Origin: a virus
Virus record (IMG/VR): IMGVR_UViG_3300010233_001477
Coordinates: 1 to 37,243 of that record
DNA: 37,243 nt
Strand: one strand, 5' to 3'
The notes beneath the pieces are model-generated. The model was not told where the DNA came from and searched no databases. It saw only the letters and a list, made by a program, of their open reading frames with translations. Of this stretch, positions 31,709 to 37,243 are shown piece by piece; within the stretch, counting starts at the first letter, position 1, and the number at the start of each line of letters is the position of its first letter. The position numbers were made by a program, and so were the translations under genes.

Positions 31709-32718
31709 TAGAAACCTACCTGGATACCACCGCCAACAGTCCAACTACCATCAGGGGCTACTGAAATAGACGGACCAACATATGTATTGTTCATGAGTGG
31801 CGAGAAGATGTTCCTACCAAAATTATAGCTAACAGGCTTGATAATCAGGGCTGGTCTCTGATTTTGGGTTTGATAACCAACACCCACGCCAAGAATGGAG
31901 AAATCTGGGGTAGTCTTGTACTGACCATAGGACATCAAACTAACATCCACATTTGGAGTGAATTCACCTTTGACATGGTTGATATTAACGCCACCATCAA
32001 ATCCTGCATGCAAACGAGGGTTCCACCAGCTAAACTTGGCTGTTGGATAGACTTGTTTAGTAGTAGAAGAGGTAACGGGCACTGTATAAGTTTTACCATC
32101 AGTTTTGATATTGACCTGATTGTACACGTAGTTTCTCTGATTCTCATCTGTACCGATGATGTTGTCAATAGTATACTGACGAGCCGGAATGCTAGCACTC
32201 CAAGGTTGTGCTTGGAAAGCGGAGAAACCTACCGTTCCAAAAGGTACTTTGACCTTGCCAAAGTCTTCGTTCAACTGGTAAGTCTGTTGGGCTTGCATGA
32301 ATCCGAAGGGATCCGGGCTAGGACAACCGGGTGGCACCACCGTTGTAGGAGGGGCGGGATTCTTTGGACCCGTACCCGTGCTTGCCTGACCAGTAACGTT
32401 CTGAGCCTGACTGTTGACCGTGACTACGTTAGCCGTGGTCATGGTTGCCTTAAGATCGCCCAGGTCACTCTGAATTGCTTTGAGGGCATCAGCGTTGACG
32501 CCATTGGCAGCTAATAGGTTAGCCACATCTTGCTGAGTTGCCCAGCTAGTTTGGCTGCGCACGATACCATCAATCAATTGACGTTGTGCTACCTGTTCAG
32601 TTTGGATAGCCGTCTGTTGTTTAGATAGCTGACTCTGGTTGTAGATAATAAATCCCAACGCTCCTAGTGTGAGGAATAGCCCCACTATAACTAAAATCTT
32701 TCCTAATGTCGTATTCAT
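31708..32718 (-). CDS. membrane-anchored beta-rich protein of unknown function
   Basis: A 336-residue protein with one hydrophobic N-terminal segment (about 8-27, either an uncleaved anchor or a signal peptide) and a helical region (about 30-95, QSQLSKQQTAIQTEQVAQRQL...). A Thr/Pro linker follows, then about 200 residues rich in strands. The last part (LGVGVGYQT..., NFGRNIFSPLMNNTYVGPSISV, GGGIQVGF) alternates hydrophobic residues and ends in Phe, like Gram-negative outer-membrane barrels. It may sit in the envelope and serve in superinfection exclusion or lysis, or be a virion protein. The ATG at 32718 follows AAGGTG, and the longer start at 32748 overlaps the glycosylase gene. Confidence 0.72.
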   Translation of the reverse strand: MNTTLGKILVIVGLFLTLGALGFIIYNQSQLSKQQTAIQTEQVAQRQLIDGIVRSQTSWATQQDVANLLAANGVNADALKAIQSDLGDLKATMTTANVVTVNSQAQNVTGQASTGTGPKNPAPPTTVVPPGCPSPDPFGFMQAQQTYQLNEDFGKVKVPFGTVGFSAFQAQPWSASIPARQYTIDNIIGTDENQRNYVYNQVNIKTDGKTYTVPVTSSTTKQVYPTAKFSWWNPRLHAGFDGGVNINHVKGEFTPNVDVSLMSYGQYKTTPDFSILGVGVGYQTQNQRPALIIKPVSYNFGRNIFSPLMNNTYVGPSISVAPDGSWTVGGGIQVGF

Positions 32719-32726
32719 CTTACACC

Positions 32727-33527
32727 TTAACTTTGTACTGCGGGACACCAGTGAATGGTTCGACCTTCTGGCGTCTCTTCCTTCTTAATTGGATTACCTA
32801 ATGGGTCTTGTTTTTGACCGTATACTTTGAACACACTGGAATACCTACCTTCTTCTCCATATGGAGTGGTGTAGGTCTGGATAGTGGCGCCCTGATGTCG
32901 GTATGACTCTTGCATCACATCGACAAGGGCTTTGCATAAAGATTCAGCGCCTTCTCTCGTGATGAGGGTGCCTGGACGCCAAGGAGAAATCTTGGCTTGA
33001 TAGAGAGCCTCTGCTCTGATGTAGTTGCCCACACCAGCAAAGACTTTTTGATCCATTAGGATCTGACCAATGGGTTTATTGGTAGCTAGAATAGTACCAG
33101 TCACGAATGGCTGATGCTTCTCTCTATCTTGGGTGAGAGGATCCCAGCCCAGTTCATATAGCTTCTTGCGAAGTTTATCCTCTCCCTTAACAAATTTGAT
33201 GGTACCGAAATGACGCGGATCATTGAAGTAGATTTCACTGCCATCAGTAAATTCGATTCCTAGGCAAGGATGTTTGCCCTTCTTTGGAGACCATTGACCA
33301 GTCATTCCAAAGGTGCAAAACATATACCAATCGTTCTCGAAAACCCAGTACATAAACTTGCCTTTGGTTTTCACATCTAGAACTTTGGACTTATCCTTAA
33401 ACTCATTCAATCCTTCTGGATTGGAGTTCTTGTACCTGCCGTGCATAGAAAATACGGCTACGGTCTTATCTACTACTAGCGGTCTAATCAACTCTGCGCT
33501 TAGTTTAACTTCTACGCCCTCCGGCAT
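32727..33527 (-). CDS. Fpg/Nei-family DNA glycosylase with degenerate zinc finger
   Basis: A 266-residue base-excision repair enzyme. The N-terminus MPEGVEVKL matches the PE-catalytic start (Pro after Met removal, Glu3). KTKGKFMYW carries the conserved Lys, and NDPRHFGTIKF and the helix-two-turn-helix DQKVFAGVGNYIRAEALY (about 157-174) are typical. The C-terminal beta-hairpin keeps VYG... and GRTIHWCP with the catalytic Arg, but only one of the four zinc Cys is left, as in 'zincless finger' enzymes such as NEIL1. It should remove oxidised bases and cut the strand. The preferred lesion cannot be read from sequence. Its start overlaps the upstream glycosyltransferase by 23 bases. Confidence 0.88.
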   Translation of the reverse strand: MPEGVEVKLSAELIRPLVVDKTVAVFSMHGRYKNSNPEGLNEFKDKSKVLDVKTKGKFMYWVFENDWYMFCTFGMTGQWSPKKGKHPCLGIEFTDGSEIYFNDPRHFGTIKFVKGEDKLRKKLYELGWDPLTQDREKHQPFVTGTILATNKPIGQILMDQKVFAGVGNYIRAEALYQAKISPWRPGTLITREGAESLCKALVDVMQESYRHQGATIQTYTTPYGEEGRYSSVFKVYGQKQDPLGNPIKKEETPEGRTIHWCPAVQS

Positions 33528-34308
33528 TATCCTTACTCCACTTCTTGACGAAGATTTGTCTTGCTTGTTTATACAATTGGTGTGTATTCAATTGGCGGCT
33601 TGTCTGCTTGCCAAAATGAACCACTGGTATCTCTATTACGTGCATAGCAATTCCCAAATTCCTAGCTCTAAATGAGAGATCCGTATCCTCAAAGTATGCC
33701 AAACCAAATTCTTCAGAGAATATCTGTGGAGGTGGAGTTCGATCGTAGAGTTCTATGGTATCTCGTCTATTATCCAGCTTGTCCCAAATTTCTTTGGAAG
33801 ATGCAAGGCACCAACCTGACATGTAAGATTTACCTGGGAGAGAACGATTTGCTTCTTGTACGAAGTTCAACTCGTTATCTAATTGTCCCATGGTGGGTCC
33901 TACTAACGCTTGTGGGCACCATTTGATCAGTTCTTGAGTCCAATCTTGATGATTGGATTTTACGCGAATATCGTTATTTAAAAATAGCACGTTGGGTGCT
34001 ATCGCCATACTATAACCTTGGTTGCAGGCTTTGGCAAACCCTAGGTTAACTTCATTCTTTTTGTAGGTTAATTTATAACGCAGTCCCGGCGTCTCGGCGA
34101 GTTTCATAATCTCGTCATTAGTCTCGTCGGTACTGCCGTTGTCGATGATAATAATCTGGTGGTCGTCTGTCAACCCACTCAGGTCGGTGAGGCAAGCTTT
34201 AGTAAAGTTCCATTTATTGAAAACTGGAATGACAATGCTAAGCACTTTCTTGTTAGCCTCTTCTTCTGGGGTCGTAATCCAAGAAGATGGTATGATTAAA
34301 TTACTCAT
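33505..34308 (-). CDS. family 2 glycosyltransferase
   Basis: A 267-residue GT-A glycosyltransferase: SIVIPVFNKW (about 23-32), IIIDNGSTDET (about 53-63), NLGFAKACNQGY (about 88-99) and VLFLNNDIRV (about 107-116, DxD-like). The acceptor-binding segment is FSEEFGLAYFEDTDLSFRAR (about 200-219), with VVHFGKQTS following. No membrane segment. The ATG at 34308 overlaps the end of the methyltransferase pseudogene, and a TTG one codon earlier is rejected. It is a second, divergent GT2 in this sugar-modification cluster. Confidence 0.87.
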   Translation of the reverse strand: MSNLIIPSSWITTPEEEANKKVLSIVIPVFNKWNFTKACLTDLSGLTDDHQIIIIDNGSTDETNDEIMKLAETPGLRYKLTYKKNEVNLGFAKACNQGYSMAIAPNVLFLNNDIRVKSNHQDWTQELIKWCPQALVGPTMGQLDNELNFVQEANRSLPGKSYMSGWCLASSKEIWDKLDNRRDTIELYDRTPPPQIFSEEFGLAYFEDTDLSFRARNLGIAMHVIEIPVVHFGKQTSRQLNTHQLYKQARQIFVKKWSKDNAGGRRS

Positions 34309-34902
34309 CAACTTTCAGCTCCCATATCATCTGATAGACCTCTCCACCCGGTCTAAACTTGAGGAAAGAGGCTATAGCTGGTGGCACTTTAGTGTAAGCA
34401 TCCTTAAACTCGGAGAGACTTACTTTGTTCTGTAAGTTGTGCTCGAACCCAATCTTGAATCCACACTTCTTGACCATCTTATCCAAAGAGTTCATGGTAA
34501 AGAAACGAAGATGGGTGCTATCTAATAAGCCAGTTTCACGGTAGGTAAATTGGTCATTGATCAGTTCAATAATGACGCCATTGTAAGCTACATTGGGAAT
34601 GGAGATCCAAACAGAGCCATCTTCCTTGAGTATCTTTTTGGTTTCGGTTAGAACTGTAGCTGGTTCAACTAGATGTTCCAATACATCAGCATAGATCACA
34701 TAATCGTAATCGCCCCACTCCGCCTTGATCATATCGAAAGCCATATGTTGCTCAATGTTACCGGAACGTCCGCCCACTTCCCTAGCATGCGACCGTGAGC
34801 TGGACCAATCTCCAGCACAGTTGACCCTGGTTTGATGTTCTCTAGAATAACAGACAGAGAGTTTTTGGACTTCATGTCCAGTGCGAAATCATATTTTGAC
34901 AT
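34301..34902 (-). pseudogene. broken class I SAM-dependent methyltransferase
   Basis: Two frames together make one methyltransferase. The upstream frame (34902-34729, from MSKYDFALDMKSKN) carries motif I VLEIGPAHGRML and then goes out of frame, ending with WLSI. The downstream frame (to 34301) carries YDYVIYADVLEHLVEP (motif IV), ILKEDGSVWISIPN (motif VI) and the C-terminal domain. The distance from motif I to motif IV is about 35 residues, where this family usually has 50-60, so the motif II region that contacts the SAM ribose seems to be lost along with the frame. This indicates a deletion plus frameshift, or an assembly error. The intact ancestor may have methylated a sugar or glycan, given the glycosyltransferase neighbours. 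Confidence 0.75.
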
Positions 34903-35035
34903 AGTAGTTCTTCTTATAGTAAGTTTCAAGCGCTTTATTCATGGTGGTTGCGCCTACCTGTCGTGGCTTCAGTATGATAGTTCTCTTTTTATTCTTAACA
35001 GCTTTGCCATTAGAGTTGATGATTAGTGCTCTCAT
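34889..35035 (-). CDS. 48-residue micro-protein, SNGK-motif family
   Basis: The ORF runs from ATG 35033-35035 to TGA 34889-34891. It starts MRALIINSNGKAVKNKKR and is basic throughout. Its start overlaps the upstream micro-gene stop as TAATG, and its end overlaps the methyltransferase ATG. The N-terminal I-I-N-S-N-G-K motif (probably a beta-turn-beta hairpin with an Asn-Gly turn) recurs in the three genes upstream and in 20604-20786. Function is unknown. Confidence 0.7.
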   Translation of the reverse strand: MRALIINSNGKAVKNKKRTIILKPRQVGATTMNKALETYYKKNYYVKI

Positions 35036-35166
35036 TAGAAATATACCTTCCCTGGTCTTTTACCCACTATGATTTCTTTAGTTATTCTAAAAGCCTCTGC
35101 CCCTATCTCACGCAGAGATTTCCTTCTTGCTTTACCACTAGCATCGATGATTAGGGTATGCCTCAT
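35035..35166 (-). CDS. 43-residue micro-protein, SNGK-motif family
   Basis: The ORF runs from ATG 35164-35166 to TAA 35035-35037. It starts MRHTLIIDASGKARRKSL and ends RPGKVYF. It is basic, with the family opening (I-I-D-A-S-G-K). It is coupled to its neighbours by ATGA and TAATG overlaps. Function is unknown. Confidence 0.7.
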   Translation of the reverse strand: MRHTLIIDASGKARRKSLREIGAEAFRITKEIIVGKRPGKVYF

Positions 35167-35336
35167 TCGCCTACTATTACAGACTTCTTACCTCTGGCAA
35201 CGCCACGTGGATTAACGACAGCTACGCCAATAAACTCTTTAACGGTCCATCCTAATATTATTCGACTACCTTTTCTGACAATCTTACCATTGGCGGTAAT
35301 ACGAAAATAACTATTGGCTTTACACGGATTACTCAT
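35163..35336 (-). CDS. 57-residue micro-protein, SNGK-motif family
   Basis: The ORF runs from ATG 35334-35336 to TGA 35163-35165. It starts MSNPCKANSYFRITANGKIV, with the family motif I-T-A-N-G-K shifted by a short N-terminal extension. It is basic and beta-rich (RIILGWTVKEFIGVAVV). It overlaps the upstream gene by 8 bases and the downstream gene by ATGA. Function is unknown. Confidence 0.7.
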   Translation of the reverse strand: MSNPCKANSYFRITANGKIVRKGSRIILGWTVKEFIGVAVVNPRGVARGKKSVIVGE

Positions 35337-35520
35337 GTTTTTTCTCGAATCCGTATAATTCAGCCCATTTATCCAAAGCCTTACTTGTAGGTTTTTCTAT
35401 CTCGAAATGGAGGGCGACATCATATAGTTGCTTTAGATGATCAAGGGTGAGTTTAAGCAATGTTTTATTCAAACGGTGATCATATCTACCTTTACCATTG
35501 GAATCAATAATCAGCGGCAT
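35329..35520 (-). CDS. 63-residue micro-protein, SNGK-motif family
   Basis: The protein starts MPLIIDSNGKGRYDHRLN and then continues as a helical segment (KTLLKLTLDHLKQLYDVALHF). It has the clearest copy of the family motif (L-I-I-D-S-N-G-K). Its start overlaps the GT4 gene stop by 10 bases, making it the first of four tandem members. The helical part differs from the others, so only the N-terminal element is shared. Function is unknown. Confidence 0.72.
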   Translation of the reverse strand: MPLIIDSNGKGRYDHRLNKTLLKLTLDHLKQLYDVALHFEIEKPTSKALDKWAELYGFEKKHE

Positions 35521-36647
35521 AGGGCAACGATTCTTTCTGCTGCTTTTCGCCAGGTTAATTCGGGCAATATCTCCCGCATTTTGGGGGAGAACTTCTTTAG
35601 GTAATCATCGTAGTTGTTTATTACCTCTCGTAGTTTGCTTGCACATTGATTGACATCTGGATCAAAAACTTTGGCATACGGGGAGGGCTCCCAATATTGC
35701 ATGCGATGGTCGGCTCTAATCTCTTTACCATCAATCAAGATAGAGTTGTCATCGTTCATGTATTCTAACTGACCACCATAGCGAGGAGCTACTACTATTT
35801 TGTTAGCAGCAAATGCTTCTAAACCGGGCATCCAAAAACATTCCGCATGTGCCATAGTCATTACCACGTCGCAAGAGTTATAAAGAGGCTCAATATCCAC
35901 AATGAACTTATCGATAAGTTCTACCTCACCATGGTTCTTGAATTCTTGTTGCCAACGATTGTAAATATCATTGAATGGAACATCAAAACCTGGTTGAGGA
36001 CTTTTACGTGATACTTTAAGAACCAAACACACATCATCAGTTTTATTGAATGCTAAACCATAAGCTCTCAATAGACCAGGGATGTTCTTTCTCAAATGGG
36101 GCTGGGCAATGTTGCACAGAATCTTATACTTCTTTTTAGTCTTGAGTGGGTATTTGCCCAGATTCTGAAATCTGTCCAGATAGATACCATGCGGTACTAC
36201 CACTTGTTTGTTCTCAGGCATTCCGTTGGCAGTAAAAATACTTTTAGAGAATTGAGAAGAGGGCAATACTTTATCAACGTAGACGAAAGCCTTACCAAAA
36301 GCTTTAGGAAGAACAGTGGTTTCATAATTCCAAATTCCAAATCTGTTTTTGTCACCACGAACAAAATACCTAGCGAAGTTGGGAAAAGCCGTATAGGACA
36401 GTTGCATGTCATAGGCGGCGCCCAATTTGGAGGCAACCAAATGAGCATACTCCTGAGCACTGACCTGTTGATTATCCTGGAGCGAACCTTTGAGATAAGG
36501 CTTCAAATCTTCAGGAAAATGTTCGGTGCCGTTGGTGGAAAACAAATCCACATCGTGTCCCATGGCGATCAGCTCTCGGGAGAGATTCTGTGCCACGATA
36601 GACCAACTGTGATTTTTGCCTAGAAAACCAAACCAACATACCTTCAT
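35511..36647 (-). CDS. GT-B glycosyltransferase (GT4-like)
   Basis: A 378-residue GT-B enzyme. The N-terminal domain opens MKVCWFGFLGKNHSW and has SRELIAMGHDVDLFST. The C-terminal nucleotide-sugar domain has VVVPHGIYLDRF (about 149-160), ILCNIAQPHLRKNIPGLLRAY (about 175-195) and AECFWMPGLEAFAANKIVVAP (about 268-288), the E-x7-E-type motif of retaining GT4 transferases. Length is normal for the family. It probably transfers a sugar to a virion protein, phage DNA base or host glycan; the acceptor is not visible. It lies next to a structural gene, favouring a virion or surface role. The DNA between it and the next gene upstream is only 41 bases. Confidence 0.85.
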   Translation of the reverse strand: MKVCWFGFLGKNHSWSIVAQNLSRELIAMGHDVDLFSTNGTEHFPEDLKPYLKGSLQDNQQVSAQEYAHLVASKLGAAYDMQLSYTAFPNFARYFVRGDKNRFGIWNYETTVLPKAFGKAFVYVDKVLPSSQFSKSIFTANGMPENKQVVVPHGIYLDRFQNLGKYPLKTKKKYKILCNIAQPHLRKNIPGLLRAYGLAFNKTDDVCLVLKVSRKSPQPGFDVPFNDIYNRWQQEFKNHGEVELIDKFIVDIEPLYNSCDVVMTMAHAECFWMPGLEAFAANKIVVAPRYGGQLEYMNDDNSILIDGKEIRADHRMQYWEPSPYAKVFDPDVNQCASKLREVINNYDDYLKKFSPKMREILPELTWRKAAERIVALCR

Positions 36648-36688
36648 GCTTCCACTCTATATCGTGGAATTGGCGGACAAGCAGCTAA

Positions 36689-37243
36689 TTATACGCCTAC
36701 AGGACCAGCAGTACCATTGGACACCGCCTTAGCAATACGATCTAGCGCTTGCTGTACCGTAGTAGGTAGCGGAAGTCCCCAGAAGGCAGTGTAGCCGGCG
36801 CCTGGAGTATATCCCACAGAGGCTGCAATAACGAACTGATAGCTTAATCCACTGCCCGTACTAGTAAGCACCGTTCCAACGGCACCCACAGCATTAAGTC
36901 CAGTACCGCCATGTAGGATAGGTAAGATACCAGTTACATCAAACCCTAAATCTACTAGAGCAGATGGTCCGCCATCATTGGCTCCACTGAAGACACTAAT
37001 CATACCCAACATATTCTGAACCTTGGTAGAATCTACGAATAGTGTTTGGTTGTTAAATCCGCCCTTCTTTAGGAAGACGTTAACTTGAATTTTAGTGCTC
37101 AAAGTTTGCAGAACCGGATCTTGGTACAAATTGCTGAAGTTCAATGTCAGTAGTCCAGTAGAGTAATCAATACTGACACCCATCTTACCATCAACAATGG
37201 CGCCATAGTAACCATCTGAACTATAGCCATCTATGTTAGGTGA
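36689..37243 (-). CDS. virion structural / tail-fibre-like protein, C-terminal part
   Basis: The frame is open from the right window edge to the stop at 36689 (184 residues visible). The real start lies outside the window, and an internal Met at 37183 should not be taken as the start. It has an N-terminal beta-rich part (GYYGAIVDGKMGVSIDYSTG, LSTKIQVNVFLKKGGF) and then GILPILHGGTGLNAVG...VLTSTGSGLSYQF. That 'LPxxxGGTG' linker occurs in many phage fibre and baseplate proteins. The C-terminus has TTVQQALDRIAKAV. It would be incorporated into the virion tail. Its exact role is unknown. Confidence 0.75.
   Translation of the reverse strand, partial: SPNIDGYSSDGYYGAIVDGKMGVSIDYSTGLLTLNFSNLYQDPVLQTLSTKIQVNVFLKKGGFNNQTLFVDSTKVQNMLGMISVFSGANDGGPSALVDLGFDVTGILPILHGGTGLNAVGAVGTVLTSTGSGLSYQFVIAASVGYTPGAGYTAFWGLPLPTTVQQALDRIAKAVSNGTAGPVGV

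Noticed and set aside
31864-32514. Plus-strand open frame of 216 codons opposite the membrane-protein gene
   Set aside because: It is antisense to a well-supported minus-strand gene. Its product is Cys/His/Arg-rich without any domain, has no ribosome binding site, and would be the only gene in this area on that strand.
36096-36623. Plus-strand open frame of 175 codons opposite the GT4 gene
   Set aside because: It is antisense to a protein with clear glycosyltransferase motifs and has no recognisable domain of its own.
36688-36693. TATAAT on the minus strand as a promoter for the GT4 gene
   Set aside because: It overlaps a stop codon and has neither an extended TGn nor a credible -35 at 17 bases. 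In AT-rich DNA such a hexamer is expected by chance.
1-37243. tRNA genes, CRISPR arrays, insertion sequences or an integrase
   Set aside because: I read for cloverleaf ends, regular spaced repeats, transposase motifs and Tyr/Ser recombinase signatures and saw none. A tRNAscan or Infernal run would be needed to exclude degenerate cases.

Overview
The window looks like part of a large tailed double-stranded DNA phage (Caudoviricetes) with an AT-rich genome. It combines long modular tail-fibre or receptor-binding proteins with a phage-type replication set (DnaB-like helicase, DnaC-like loader, UvsW-like helicase), a B12-dependent ribonucleotide reductase, a PIN-PhoH ATPase, a phage-like sigma factor, a GH25 endolysin, a tubulin/FtsZ-like GTPase and many very small proteins. 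I see no tRNA, rRNA, integrase, CRISPR array or insertion sequence. The host cannot be named from the sequence. One membrane protein ends like a Gram-negative outer-membrane barrel, which is only a hint.

Almost everything is on the minus strand, so transcription runs from high to low coordinates. Genes are packed tightly, and many junctions are ATGA or TAATG stop/start overlaps. I used these overlaps to choose several starts over longer GTG/TTG alternatives. From right to left: (a) 37243-35511, a truncated structural gene and a GT4-type glycosyltransferase; (b) 35520-34889, four tandem micro-genes sharing an N-terminal I-x-[SA]-[NS]-G-K motif; (c) 34902-29910, a broken methyltransferase, two GT2 glycosyltransferases, a Fpg/Nei-type DNA glycosylase, a membrane-anchored beta-rich protein and a dTDP-glucose 4,6-dehydratase homologue; (d) 29884-27910, a tubulin-like GTPase followed by two small proteins that look LSm-like; (e) the GH25 endolysin; (f) 26989-21311, the replication block: SF2 helicase, a CxxC mini-protein, an unknown protein, an LSm-like protein, the helicase loader, the replicative helicase and an HNH endonuclease; (g) 21493-19090, small proteins including two FmdB-type zinc ribbons, then a sigma factor; (h) 19035-12422, ribonucleotide reductase, PhoH, methionine aminopeptidase, several unknown small proteins and a P-loop kinase-like protein; (i) 12377-570, fibre and adhesin genes and small neighbours; (j) a membrane HExxH metallopeptidase at the left edge.

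The fibre region (1241-12377) is the most rearranged part. It includes the only convincing complete plus-strand gene (2952-5480), which carries collagen-like Gly-Pro-Pro repeats. That gene shares modules with minus-strand fibres on both sides, in inverted and permuted order. It also starts head-to-head with a fibre that has a related N-terminus, across a perfect 20-bp palindrome.

The functional picture is a phage that runs its own replication and nucleotide supply, redirects transcription with its own sigma factor, modifies surface sugars, builds a filament-forming tubulin and reshuffles its receptor-binding proteins. Items that stand out are the micro-protein family, the group of three LSm-like proteins, the apparently zinc-less Fpg-type glycosylase, the broken methyltransferase and the inverted fibre modules.
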